DNA of 23,030 nt from a virus. The DNA lies in the IMG/VR virus record IMGVR_UViG_3300042301_000263, positions 1 through 23,030 of that record; one strand, written 5' to 3'. How positions within the stretch are numbered: the first letter of the stretch is position 1; each line of letters starts with the position of its first letter. Both the position numbers and the translations under genes were made by a program. The notes beneath the pieces are model-generated. The model ran no database searches and was not told the origin of the DNA. It worked only from the letters and a program-made list of their open reading frames with translations. Below are positions 5,657-14,323 of this stretch, piece after piece.

Positions 5657-6108
5657 CAGGATTTTACACTATAACAGAAGCTCTACAAACACATTTCAAC
5701 AATGACGTGTTAGTAAACACCGTTACTGAGGGCGATATATTCGAGGTAGACTTAAACAAGCAGACTATCTTTCCGCTTGTACACGTAATGGTCAACAATG
5801 CGACCTTTGAAACTAACGTAGTACGCTTTAACATCAGCCTATTGGCTATGGATATCGTCAACATATCAAAAGACGAAACCACAAATATCTTCAGAGGTAA
5901 CGCAAACGAGCAAGACGTACTCAACACTCAGTTAGAAATCTTAAACCGTGCTTATGCTCAAATGCTTCACGGTAACTTATGGGATTCTAAAGTCGTAGTA
6001 GATGGCAATCCTAGTTGTGAACCGTTTACTGAACGCTTTGAAAACTACTTAGCAGGATGGACTATGACATTTGACGTTCTGATTCCTAACGAGGTTACTA
6101 TCTGCTAA
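5653..6108 (+). CDS. Probable tail terminator / neck protein
   Basis: The 151-residue product starts MTGFYTITEALQTHFNNDVL and continues with beta-rich segments (IFPLVHVMVNNATF, VVRFNISLLAMDIV) and a helix (QDVLNTQLEILNRAYAQML), ending LAGWTMTFDVLIPNEVTIC. One helix packed on a sheet, about 150 residues, encoded next to an HK97-gp10-like gene, matches tail-terminator or tail-completion proteins (lambda gpU type), which cap the tail tube and join it to the head. It overlaps the frameshift product upstream (ATGA) and the next gene downstream (TAATG). The fold is inferred from pattern and context. Confidence 0.68.
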   Translation: MTGFYTITEALQTHFNNDVLVNTVTEGDIFEVDLNKQTIFPLVHVMVNNATFETNVVRFNISLLAMDIVNISKDETTNIFRGNANEQDVLNTQLEILNRAYAQMLHGNLWDSKVVVDGNPSCEPFTERFENYLAGWTMTFDVLIPNEVTIC

Positions 6109-6626
6109 TGGAAAAGAGCGAAGTTCAAAAGGCTTTAGAGAGGTTTAGAGACCACGTTGTGAGCATCTCTAAGCGTAACCTTACAAACAAGCAAAAGAAC
6201 TCATCTAAGAAGCTCTATAACTCGATTCAAGGCAAGGTAAAGGCGAACCCTAATAGCTTTGAAGTAGAATTTACAATGGAAGACTACGGAGTTTTCCAAG
6301 ATGCTGGGGTGTCAGGTACAAAAAAGAAGTACAATACTCCCTACTCATATAAATCTAAGATGCCACCGCCTAAGGCATTTGACAAGTGGTTGGTAAAAAA
6401 AGGTATTGCACCGCGAGACAATGGCAAGTTCACTTCTCGTAAGAGTTTAGCTTTCCTGATTGCAAGAAGCGTATATAGAAACGGAATAAAACCAAGTTTA
6501 TTCTTTACTAAACCATTTGAGGCAGCATACAAAAACCTACCTCAAGAGTTAATAGATAAGTACGGTTTGGATGCGATAGAGTTATTCAACGAACAAATAG
6601 ACGAAATATTAAGAAAAAATGGCTAA
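6108..6626 (+). CDS. HK97 gp10-like neck/tail completion protein
   Basis: The 172-residue protein is basic and opens with a helix (EKSEVQKALERFRDHVVSIS). The middle, VEFTMEDYGVFQDAGVSGTK, and the later GIKPSLFFTKPFEAAYKNLP are the features I associate with the HK97-gp10 family, which helps close the head-tail joint. It overlaps the terminator-like gene by TAATG and the next gene by 8 bases. A pairing of gp10-like and gpU-like proteins next to each other is the usual neck arrangement in siphoviruses, and each supports the other's assignment. Confidence 0.78.
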   Translation: MEKSEVQKALERFRDHVVSISKRNLTNKQKNSSKKLYNSIQGKVKANPNSFEVEFTMEDYGVFQDAGVSGTKKKYNTPYSYKSKMPPPKAFDKWLVKKGIAPRDNGKFTSRKSLAFLIARSVYRNGIKPSLFFTKPFEAAYKNLPQELIDKYGLDAIELFNEQIDEILRKNG

Positions 6627-7662
6627 CATATTTGCAAGAAGTCCTTACATCATAGAAATAAACGAAACGGGGCAAGTAGAAACAAAGATTGAATTAAGAC
6701 TATGGAATGGAACTGGCTCTGCACCTACTGCACCTCAGTACATTCTAAGTAAATTGATTCCTGCTACTAACGCACCTGCTACTTACTACGATTTATCTCC
6801 GTACGTTCGTGAGTTTATTGAACACAACTCACTACAGACTCAACCTACAAGTAATGCTGCAACACCAAGTGTTCAGTGGTGTAATGTACAAGTAAAGAAA
6901 TACAAGCGAGTGACTAATACTTTCACTCAGGTAGGTTCTACGGAAACGTTTTATGGTTTTGAGGGTTACGGATACTTTGAGCAAGGCTACAATCCTACCT
7001 TGTCTGAAATACTACTACCTCAAGGAGACTACTACTATGCTTATGGAGCGGAAGTTGGGTGGATTACAGTAAACACCGCTTATGCAGAAAAGGTTAAATA
7101 CACGAACCTTTCAACTGCGGCAACACAAACGATAACACTTGCTACTGATGTAATCCGTGACGTTACACGTGTTTACTCAGGTTGGGAAACTGTAGGAAAT
7201 AAAGTAGAGTTTTTAGATGCGTCTAACGCAGTTTTATGGACTTCTTATTTTTACCCAAAGACGGAGTGTAAATACGACCCTGTACAAATTGACTTCGTTA
7301 ACAAGTTTGGAGCTTGGCAACGTGAGTGGTTCTTTAAGGCGTCTTATGATAACTTCAATGTAGAGAACAAAGAGTACAATACTTTGCCATCGCAGTACCC
7401 TAACTATTTAACAACTGAGGGTCAACGTAAGGTCTTCAATTCAAACGGAAAGCAAACTATCCGAGTGAACACTGACTGGGTTGAGCAAAGCTACTCGGAG
7501 ACAATTAAGCAAATCCTACTAAGCGAGAAAGTTTTAATCAACAAGAAAGCAGCCAAGATAAACACGAAAGCTACTGAGTTATTCAAGAGCATAAACACTC
7601 ATATGATTAACTACCAATTAGAATTTGAATACGCATTTGATACTATCAACTCAGTAATGTAA
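6619..7662 (+). CDS. Tail structural protein, probably distal tail/tip
   Basis: The 347-residue product is rich in aromatic residues and beta-strand patterns, with no signal peptide. The N-terminal half (about 1-120) looks like a receptor-side beta domain (IIEINETGQVETKIELRLWN). The segment CKYDPVQIDFVNKFGAWQRE, continuing WFFKAS, is one I recall from uncharacterised tail proteins of Bacteroidota phages. The C-terminal third is helical and lysine-rich. It sits between neck proteins and the 805-residue protein, with TAATG and 8-base overlaps, so it belongs to the tail-tip module. The exact position in the tail is inferred. Confidence 0.72.
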   Translation: MANIFARSPYIIEINETGQVETKIELRLWNGTGSAPTAPQYILSKLIPATNAPATYYDLSPYVREFIEHNSLQTQPTSNAATPSVQWCNVQVKKYKRVTNTFTQVGSTETFYGFEGYGYFEQGYNPTLSEILLPQGDYYYAYGAEVGWITVNTAYAEKVKYTNLSTAATQTITLATDVIRDVTRVYSGWETVGNKVEFLDASNAVLWTSYFYPKTECKYDPVQIDFVNKFGAWQREWFFKASYDNFNVENKEYNTLPSQYPNYLTTEGQRKVFNSNGKQTIRVNTDWVEQSYSETIKQILLSEKVLINKKAAKINTKATELFKSINTHMINYQLEFEYAFDTINSVM

Positions 7663-10079
7663 TGGATAGACAAGTACAACTATATGTCAGCACGACAAGC
7701 TACCAGAATATAACTACATCAGTAGTAAACACTTTCTTTACTAACGTAACTGCAAACGGAGGAACTTGTGAAAGTGGTCAATGTATGCTTGACTATCTTG
7801 AATCTCTCGGAGGTCTCTATGGCAATTTATCAACCGCAGAAAGACTTGAGCTATTTAATGACGAACAAATAAATGTAACAAGCACCGTTCAAAACGTACA
7901 AGACATCTCTAAGACGTTTACGGACTTTTCACAGTCGTTTACAATTCCTGCTAATGACCACAACAACGGAATCTTACAACACTTCTATCAGTCCGATGTC
8001 AATGCTTTGATTGATTACAACATCCGTTTAGATTCATTCATTGAGATTGACTTCACGTTCTTTAGACGAGGCAAGCTGCAGGTTGAAAAGGCGAACCTAA
8101 AAAACGGAAGACCTGAAAGCTACTCTGTAACATTCTACGGAGATGGGCGTACTTTGAAGGACTACTTTGGAGAGGACTTACTTTCTGATTTAGATTTAAC
8201 TGCAATTTCTCACAACTTCGTTTCATCTGAAGTAATTGCGAGAATCACGAATGCAACGAACTTATATGATGTCAAGTACCCTTTAATTACTTCAAATAGA
8301 ATTTGGCAGTATCAGTCAGTGCCTTTAGGAGCTCCAGTACCTAACTGGCTAACATCAACCTTAACTCAAAATGACATTCACTCTAACTCAGGTGCTATAA
8401 ACAAAAGTGAGTTGTTTCCTGCAGTAAGAGTGAGCAAGATATTTGAAGCTATAGAGACAAGGTACGGAATTACATTTGATAGCACTTTCCTAAATGATGA
8501 GAGATTCACTAAGTTGTTCTTATGGTATAAAGGAAAGAATACTTTGGTGCGTACTTCCTATGGATATGATTTAACTGCAGATACGGTCACACCAACTTTT
8601 GTGAATTACGATTTGACTTCAAGTTATGATTCGGCTACTAATCAGGTAACAATTCAAGAATTAAATGGTGTTCTTACACATAACTTAATCTACAATGTAA
8701 CTGCCACAACGAGTTCAGACGATTACTATATTGACGTGTATCAAAACGGATATTTATTCAACACTATAACTGGAAGTGGCACGGGTACTTATACGTTAAG
8801 CACCGTCAATCAGGTAGCAGGATTATACCAAACTTATACAGTCAAAATACGTACAACGGGAACTAACACAATAACATCTAATCTCGTTTATGAAGTAGAA
8901 TATATCACAACGGGTACTCTCAATGTTGATTATTTGACAATTACTTACGATGATTTGAGTATGTTGTTGATTCTCGATTTATCAGCTAACGCACCTCAAA
9001 TGAAGATTGCAGATTTCTTTGCAGGTATCTTAAAGGTGTTCAACTTAGTTTGTGTAGGCACAGAGAAAAACGTGTATCAAATTACGCCAATAGACGATTG
9101 GTACGGACAAGGAGCTATTGTGGACATCACAGAATTTACGGATGCTGAGAGCATTGAGGTTTCTCGTATGCCACTCTATAAAAAGATAACTTTCAAGTAT
9201 CAAGATTCTGAAAGCGTATTAAACAAATACTTCTCACAAACATTCAACAGAAGTTACGGAGATTCAACATATCAGTATAATTACGATGGCGGGGAGTTTA
9301 CGGTTGAGCTTCCTTTCGAGAATTTATTGCAAACTGAGTACAATAGTAGTGGAACGCAAATTCAGTTAGGTTATTCCTTAAATAGTGAATTAAGTCCATA
9401 CCTACCAAAACCCGTATTGCTCTATCAGTATACCAATCAAACAACTAACTTTAAATTCGCAAACGATGGAGGTGGTCACACTACAATCAATTCTTACACT
9501 CCGCTTGCTCAAGACTTACGCTACAACAACACGGACTTAACTCTAAACTTTGCAGCAGATACGAGTAGCCTTTTACTTGTGCCAATACAAAACACACTCT
9601 TTGCTCAGTACTACTTCTCATACCTTTACAACCTTTACAACCTAAAGCAAAGACTAATTAACGTCAAGACTATAATGCCAGTAGGGTTACTGACGAACCT
9701 AAGATTGAATGACCGTGTAATGATACGAGACAAGCGTTACATCATTAACGATATGAAATCAAACCTAACAAACGGAGAGGTTGACTTGTCTTTGTATCTT
9801 GACTTCAGACCTATGATTAACAAAATACCGTTCTATCAAACACCTGCATCAGGTGGCTCAGTTGCAACTGCCATAAACTTACCAAACGGAGGAGGTTCAG
9901 CAGTATTGACGCCATCAAGTTCAGACGTTACATTGAGTGCGTACACGTTAACGAATAGCCAAATAGTTGAAGTTACTACACCGCCTGCTACCGCTGGGGA
10001 TGTCTTTTCAGTTGTAGTAGCGTACACAAGCACAACGGGAATAAGAACAAGTGAAACAATAAACATCGTAGTACAATGA
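7662..10079 (+). CDS. Large tail-tip / baseplate-hub-like structural protein
   Basis: This is the largest product in the window (805 residues). After a short Ser/Thr-rich N-terminus come VQNVQDISKTFTDFSQSFTI and FFRRGKLQVEKANLKNGRPE, then DYFGEDLLSDLDL. I recall this series from Bacteroidota phage tail proteins. A beta-rich, Thr/Ser-rich segment at about 305-420 reads like an inserted Ig-like domain. The later part (about 430-720) again looks hub-like, with short loops and aromatic strands, and the C-terminus (about 740-805) is a small Ser/Thr/Gly-rich beta domain. It probably forms the tail tip through which DNA passes. Domain limits are approximate. Confidence 0.75.
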   Translation: MDRQVQLYVSTTSYQNITTSVVNTFFTNVTANGGTCESGQCMLDYLESLGGLYGNLSTAERLELFNDEQINVTSTVQNVQDISKTFTDFSQSFTIPANDHNNGILQHFYQSDVNALIDYNIRLDSFIEIDFTFFRRGKLQVEKANLKNGRPESYSVTFYGDGRTLKDYFGEDLLSDLDLTAISHNFVSSEVIARITNATNLYDVKYPLITSNRIWQYQSVPLGAPVPNWLTSTLTQNDIHSNSGAINKSELFPAVRVSKIFEAIETRYGITFDSTFLNDERFTKLFLWYKGKNTLVRTSYGYDLTADTVTPTFVNYDLTSSYDSATNQVTIQELNGVLTHNLIYNVTATTSSDDYYIDVYQNGYLFNTITGSGTGTYTLSTVNQVAGLYQTYTVKIRTTGTNTITSNLVYEVEYITTGTLNVDYLTITYDDLSMLLILDLSANAPQMKIADFFAGILKVFNLVCVGTEKNVYQITPIDDWYGQGAIVDITEFTDAESIEVSRMPLYKKITFKYQDSESVLNKYFSQTFNRSYGDSTYQYNYDGGEFTVELPFENLLQTEYNSSGTQIQLGYSLNSELSPYLPKPVLLYQYTNQTTNFKFANDGGGHTTINSYTPLAQDLRYNNTDLTLNFAADTSSLLLVPIQNTLFAQYYFSYLYNLYNLKQRLINVKTIMPVGLLTNLRLNDRVMIRDKRYIINDMKSNLTNGEVDLSLYLDFRPMINKIPFYQTPASGGSVATAINLPNGGGSAVLTPSSSDVTLSAYTLTNSQIVEVTTPPATAGDVFSVVVAYTSTTGIRTSETINIVVQ

Positions 10080-10237
10080 TAAAACAAATAGTAGCTATGC
10101 TTCAGCTTGATGATTTCTACGGAGAATCCAAGTTGATTGACATCGCAAAAGGAAAATACGAGTACACAACATCTATGAAAAAAATGTGGAAACAAGGAAA
10201 ACGAGACTTAACAAATAAACGAAATGGCAGAGGTTAA
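10076..10237 (+). CDS. Small basic protein before the tape measure (53 aa)
   Basis: The frame starts at ATG 10076, overlapping the previous stop (ATGA), and ends at TAA 10235-10237, 14 bases inside the tape-measure gene. The 53-residue product begins MIKQIVAMLQLDDFYGESKL and is very basic at the end (MKKMWKQGKRDLTNKRNGRG). It fills what would otherwise be a 144-base gap in a genome with almost no gaps, and both junctions follow the local overlap style. The position directly before the tape measure is where tail-assembly chaperones normally lie, but this protein is too small for a classical one. The function is unknown. Confidence 0.6.
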   Translation: MIKQIVAMLQLDDFYGESKLIDIAKGKYEYTTSMKKMWKQGKRDLTNKRNGRG

Positions 10238-12065
10238 AACAATCAAGATAGACGTAGACACAAAAGGTGCAGTAGATGCGATGGAGAACCTCTCCAAAGC
10301 GACTCACGACGTATCAGCAAGTTTCGAGGAAGTGTATGGCGATTTACAACCGCTTACAACTCGTATGGGCGAAGCGGAAGACCGTTTGTATGAATTAGCT
10401 AACGCTGGTCAAACTGCAACTCAAGAATATCAAGACCTCTTACAAACCGTAGGTCAGTATCGCAAAGTTCAGATTCAGACTGATATGGCAGTTGATGCTG
10501 CTGCTACCACGATGAGCCAAAAACTCGGAGGTGCATTAGGTGGTGCTACTGCAGGTTTCCAACTCGTTCAGGGTGCTATGGGTGCTTTCGGTACGGAATC
10601 CGCTCAAGTAGAGGAAGCCTTACTTAAGGTGCAGTCCGCTATGGCTATTGCTGAGGGTGTTCAAGGATTCAAAGAAGCTATCCCATCAATCAAGGCTTTC
10701 GGTATGGCTTTGAAAGGTGCTATCGGTGCATCAGGTATTGGACTACTTGTAATTGCTTTAGGAACTGTAGCAGCGTACTGGGATGATATTAAGGGTGCAG
10801 TTAGTGGAGTATCAGATGAACAAGAAAAACTAAACGCTAAGGCACAAGCTAACGTAAACATTCAGCAAAAGAAATTTGATTCAATCTCTGGTCAAGAAAA
10901 CATCTTAAGACTTCAAGGTAAATCAGAAAAGGACATCACTGAACTCAAGCTCAAGCAGATTCAAATGGTCATTAAGGCTACTGAAGCTCAGTTAGTCCAA
11001 CAAGAAAACACAAAGAAAGCTGAGGTCGCTGCTACAAAACGAAACCAAGATTACTTAAAGATAGTACTTAGAGTAGGTTTGGAAATGGCTGCTTTAGTAC
11101 TTAGATACTTAGCTGCTCCTATTGACTTAGCTATTATGGCTGCAAACAAAGTTTCTGAGGTATTAGGATTCGGTAAGATTACTGCTTTTAATATAAATTC
11201 AGAGATTACTAAGTTGACTTCAGGTGCTGCTCAATCAATGGCGGAGTATTTCTTTGACCCTAAAGCTACCGCAACAGAAGCAGACAAAACTATAAACGAA
11301 ACAAAAGCCAAACTCGGAGAACTTAAAAACCAAGCAGCAGGATTCCAACTCTCGTTAAATGAGATGAACAAACCTGCGGAAACGGTAGTTAAGGATAGCG
11401 GAAAGAAAGTTCAAGAACAAGCTGAAGAAGAAGTTAGGTTGTTAGCAGATTTTGAAGCTCAAAAAATAGAAACACGAAAAGCTACCTTAGATAAAACTTT
11501 ACAATTCCAAGAACTTGAAAACAAAGGCTTAAGAGATGGTCTTGCTTTAAAATTACAGATAGCTCAATCAGAAAGAGAATTAAATAAGCAGAAAATAGCT
11601 GATATGAATGAAGCCTTACAAGCTACTTCAGATACATTAGGTCAGTTAGCAAGTTTATTTGGAGAACAAACCGCAGCAGGGAAAGCAGCAGCTATTGCAC
11701 AAGCAACTATAGATACTTATTTATCTGCACAAAAAGCCTATGCTTCAACTATTGGCGTGCCTATTGTAGGACCAGTATTAGCTCCAATAAATGCAGGTAT
11801 TGCAATCGCAGCAGGTATCAAAAACATCAAAGCTATTGCATCTGTAAAAACACCTAATGGAGTTGACCCTCCAGTAAATCTACCAAACACATCTACGGGT
11901 GGCGGTATGCAAATGCAAGCTCCATCATTCAACGTAGTAGGCAACTCAGGCATCAATCAGTTAGCACAACTTCAGCAAACGCCAGTACAAGCGTATGTAG
12001 TTAGCGGAAATGTAACGACTGCTCAGAGCTTAGACCGTAACCGCATAGAAAATGCAACATTGTAA
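10224..12065 (+). CDS. Tail tape-measure protein
   Basis: The 613-residue protein is helical and Ala/Gln/Glu-rich, typical of the ruler that sets siphovirus tail length and leaves with the DNA. The N-terminal part (about 15-100) is coiled-coil-like. Hydrophobic segments are at about 160-185 (ASGIGLLVIALGTVAAYW), 288-306 (MAALVLRYLAAPIDLAIMA) and 508-535 (GVPIVGPVLAPINAGIAIAA), consistent with membrane passage during ejection. Between them are long charged helices (200-285, 335-460). At the usual ratio of about 0.15 nm per residue, the tail would be near 90 nm. The head module follows directly, which is an unusual order. Confidence 0.9.
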   Translation: MAEVKTIKIDVDTKGAVDAMENLSKATHDVSASFEEVYGDLQPLTTRMGEAEDRLYELANAGQTATQEYQDLLQTVGQYRKVQIQTDMAVDAAATTMSQKLGGALGGATAGFQLVQGAMGAFGTESAQVEEALLKVQSAMAIAEGVQGFKEAIPSIKAFGMALKGAIGASGIGLLVIALGTVAAYWDDIKGAVSGVSDEQEKLNAKAQANVNIQQKKFDSISGQENILRLQGKSEKDITELKLKQIQMVIKATEAQLVQQENTKKAEVAATKRNQDYLKIVLRVGLEMAALVLRYLAAPIDLAIMAANKVSEVLGFGKITAFNINSEITKLTSGAAQSMAEYFFDPKATATEADKTINETKAKLGELKNQAAGFQLSLNEMNKPAETVVKDSGKKVQEQAEEEVRLLADFEAQKIETRKATLDKTLQFQELENKGLRDGLALKLQIAQSERELNKQKIADMNEALQATSDTLGQLASLFGEQTAAGKAAAIAQATIDTYLSAQKAYASTIGVPIVGPVLAPINAGIAIAAGIKNIKAIASVKTPNGVDPPVNLPNTSTGGGMQMQAPSFNVVGNSGINQLAQLQQTPVQAYVVSGNVTTAQSLDRNRIENATL

Positions 12066-12085
12066 ATACTAAAAGTTATTATTTT

Positions 12086-12661
12086 ATGAACGTATTAGAG
12101 TTAATCATTGACGAGAAAGACTTTCAAAGCGGAATCAACGCAGTATCTGTAGTTGAATCTCCTGCGATTGAGGAGAACTTCATCGCCTTAGCAAAACACG
12201 AAGTTGAACTCAAAGAAGTAGACACCGAGAAACGTATCTTAATGGGTGCTGCTCTTATCCCTAACAAGAAGATTTACCGCAGAAACAAAGACGAAGAGTT
12301 TTACATCTACTTCTCGGAAGACACGGTGCGTAAAGCTATGGAGTTATTCTTCAAGAAAGGCAATCAAAACAACGCTACCTACGAACACAAAGACGCTATC
12401 AAAGGAATGAGCGTAGTAGAAAGCTGGCTAATCGAAGACGAAACACACGACAAAAGCAAGCTCTACGGATTTAGTCTACCGAAAGGAACTTGGATGATTT
12501 CTATGAAAGTAGATAACGATGAGGTATGGCAAGATGTAAAAGACGGAAAGGTAAAAGGATTCTCTATTGAGGGTTACTTTGCTGACAAGTTAGACAATTC
12601 TCCACGTGAGGAACAAGAGAAGCATTCAATCATCGAACAACTTAAAGATTTACTAAAATAA
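12086..12661 (+). CDS. XkdF-like prohead (capsid maturation) serine protease
   Basis: The 191-residue protein matches the XkdF-like phage serine peptidase pattern: VESPAIEENFIAL near the N-terminus, ILMGAALIPNKKIYRR at about 50-65, a candidate catalytic His in YEHKD (H101), VVESWLIEDE, and a candidate catalytic Ser in KGFSIEGYF (S160). These enzymes cleave scaffold and capsid arms during head maturation. It is encoded just before the scaffold and capsid genes. Residues 35-42 read LAKHEVEL, a motif that recurs near the N-termini of the next small proteins. The catalytic residues are assigned by family pattern. Confidence 0.85.
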   Translation: MNVLELIIDEKDFQSGINAVSVVESPAIEENFIALAKHEVELKEVDTEKRILMGAALIPNKKIYRRNKDEEFYIYFSEDTVRKAMELFFKKGNQNNATYEHKDAIKGMSVVESWLIEDETHDKSKLYGFSLPKGTWMISMKVDNDEVWQDVKDGKVKGFSIEGYFADKLDNSPREEQEKHSIIEQLKDLLK

Positions 12662-12666
12662 AAACA

Positions 12667-13047
12667 ATGAACAATATCCTAAACAAAATCGCTCAAATGG
12701 AGCGTAATTCAGCAGAGATTCAAGGTGTAGAATTAGCATCACATAAAGTTGAATTAGCTACAATTAAAGAATTAGAAAATTCATTTAAAGCATTGACATT
12801 GCCTTATGCTGATATGAATAAAGCTCAAACATATGTGAGGTCAGTACAATCTGTATTAAGAAAATCAGAAGCTGATTTAAATGATAAAATCAAAGAAGCT
12901 ATTGATGTAGACAAAAAAGCTAAAGAGCTCGGTCTTGATAGTGGGATACTTCCTCTTGTAGATATGGCTAAAGCTAAATTAAAAGATATTGCAGCTCTTA
13001 ACGGAATTTTTGCTCGTTTTGCTGCAGATGTAGAAAAGTATAAATAA
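12667..13047 (+). CDS. Helical head-module protein of unknown function (126 aa)
   Basis: The 126-residue product is almost all helix, with no cysteine or membrane segment. Residues 23-30 are LASHKVEL, nearly the LAKHEVEL seen in the protease. It is distantly like the protein at 13300 in length, helix pattern and this motif, so the two may be old paralogues. After the first dozen codons it relies on tta, aaa, gaa, aat and gat, which makes it more A/T-rich than the capsid and tape-measure genes. It starts five bases after the protease stop, on an A-rich leader. Its place between protease and scaffold suggests a role in head assembly. Confidence 0.75.
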   Translation: MNNILNKIAQMERNSAEIQGVELASHKVELATIKELENSFKALTLPYADMNKAQTYVRSVQSVLRKSEADLNDKIKEAIDVDKKAKELGLDSGILPLVDMAKAKLKDIAALNGIFARFAADVEKYK

Positions 13048-13058
13048 AAACAAATAAA

Positions 13059-13262
13059 ATGGGATTATTCAAAACACCAAGTAAGGCAAGTCCAAGACCA
13101 GGTTCAAGAAGAGGCTGCCTATGTTCGGACGGAAAGTACTCAACTAAATGTTGTGACGGAAGTTTAGAAGCACAAGGCATCGGAGCTACTGAATCAGCTA
13201 CTCAAGTAGTAACTAATACTGAGAACAACGGAGTGAGAACTATCGTACGTCAAAACGGATAA
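13059..13262 (+). CDS. Small conserved phage protein with GCLCSDG...KCCDGS motif
   Basis: The 67-residue protein has a Pro/Ser/Arg-rich start (MGLFKTPSKASPRPGSRRG) followed by GCLCSDGKYSTKCCDGSLEA. The four cysteines (CxC and CC) could bind a metal or form disulfides. I recall this GCLC...KCCDGS pattern from small proteins encoded near capsid genes in Bacteroidota phages and prophages, with no assigned function. It is separated from its neighbours by short A-rich gaps (11 and 37 bases). A minor capsid component is a guess from position only. Confidence 0.78.
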   Translation: MGLFKTPSKASPRPGSRRGCLCSDGKYSTKCCDGSLEAQGIGATESATQVVTNTENNGVRTIVRQNG

Positions 13263-13299
13263 AAATACAACAAGCGTAAAATCTAAAAGTTATACATAT

Positions 13300-13689
13300 A
13301 TGAACACAATGAAATCAGTTTACAATAAGTTGTTTAAAGAGGAAACTCAATTAGCTGCTCACGAGGTTAATTTGGGATTAGTTGACGATATAGAAAAAGA
13401 CGTATTGGCTAATGGGAAAAGTGCTGATAAAGCAAGACCATCAATTAGAAATGCTGCTGATGAATTAAGAAAAGCTTACGAAGATTTTTCAAACATAAAA
13501 AAACGAAACGAAAGCATCATTAAAAATAGTAATGTATTTAAAGCAAAAATAAAAGAATTAGGAATTGAACCAACAGACCAATTTCAAAAAAACATTATTG
13601 CTGATTTATATGTAGATAAAAATATTGATGCAAAACTTCAAGCAATTTCAACAGCTTTAAGCTCATTAAAAAATACGGGAGAAATTTAA
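13300..13689 (+). CDS. Helical head-module protein, possible paralogue of the 12667 gene
   Basis: The 129-residue helical product has LAAHEVNL at residues 18-25, matching the motif in the protease and in the 12667 protein, and then a run of charged helices to the end. Its codon use is even more A/T-rich (aat, aaa, ata, tta) than its neighbours. The leader contains CTAAAAGTTAT before the ATG, as does the protease leader at about 12067-12077. The upstream ATG at 13300 is chosen over the second in-frame ATG (13309) because it follows that leader. It lies immediately before the scaffold. The function is unknown; assembly or internal head protein is plausible. Confidence 0.72.
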   Translation: MNTMKSVYNKLFKEETQLAAHEVNLGLVDDIEKDVLANGKSADKARPSIRNAADELRKAYEDFSNIKKRNESIIKNSNVFKAKIKELGIEPTDQFQKNIIADLYVDKNIDAKLQAISTALSSLKNTGEI

Positions 13690-13699
13690 TTAAAAACAA

Positions 13700-14302
13700 A
13701 TGAACGAAAAATCAATCTTAAACAAAGTCCGCACACTTTTAGGTTTAGAAGTGAAGTTGGAAACTATGCGTCTTTCGGATGGCGTATCTATGCTCGAAGC
13801 AGAAGTATTTGAAGCAGGTCAACCAGTATTCATCTTAACTGAAGACGAACAACGTATCGCACTTCCTATTGGAGATTACGAACTCGAAGATGGTCGCATC
13901 TTGGTAGTTATCGAAGAGGGTGTTATCGCTGACATTCGTGAAGCTGCTGAGCCAGAAGTTGAAGTAGAAGTTGAAGCTCCTGAAACTGAAATGCCTGCTG
14001 AAGAGGAAATGGCACAAGAGTCTGCTACACCGCAAGCTAAAAAAATCATCGAATCAGTAACTAAGGAATCTTTCTTTAGCGAAATCGAAGCTCTTAAAAA
14101 AGAAAACGAAGAGTTGAAAGCACAAATCGCTTTATCAAAAACTGAAGTTGCAGAAGAAGTCGCACCAGTTGAATTGAGCGAAGAGCCTAAACCAATTTCA
14201 TTCAACCCTGAAAACGAAACTAAAGTAGAAGCGTTCAAAGTATCTAAGAACCGTCAACGCTCTACAATGGATTCTATCTTTGAGAAATTTAACAATATTT
14301 AA
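13700..14302 (+). CDS. Capsid scaffold-like protein
   Basis: The 200-residue protein looks like a phage scaffold. It has a short N-terminal domain (about 1-80, with DGRILVVIEEGVIADI), a highly acidic stretch (about 84-107), a helical coiled coil (about 120-148, SEIEALKKENEELKAQIALS) and a conserved-looking C-terminus (KPISFNPENETK ... NRQRSTMDSIFEKFNNI). Scaffolds guide capsid assembly and are removed by the protease. It is encoded directly before the major capsid gene, 22 bases apart, as expected. Residues 13-20 read LLGLEVKL, a weak version of the motif shared by the three preceding proteins. Confidence 0.83.
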   Translation: MNEKSILNKVRTLLGLEVKLETMRLSDGVSMLEAEVFEAGQPVFILTEDEQRIALPIGDYELEDGRILVVIEEGVIADIREAAEPEVEVEVEAPETEMPAEEEMAQESATPQAKKIIESVTKESFFSEIEALKKENEELKAQIALSKTEVAEEVAPVELSEEPKPISFNPENETKVEAFKVSKNRQRSTMDSIFEKFNNI

Positions 14303-14323
14303 TAACTAAAATCAAAACAAGAA

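Noticed and set aside
8471-8478. TACATTTG as an internal promoter box (also at 16150-16157)
   Set aside because: The sequence lies in the middle of coding regions, is expected by chance in A/T-rich DNA, and is not near a gene start that needs a promoter.
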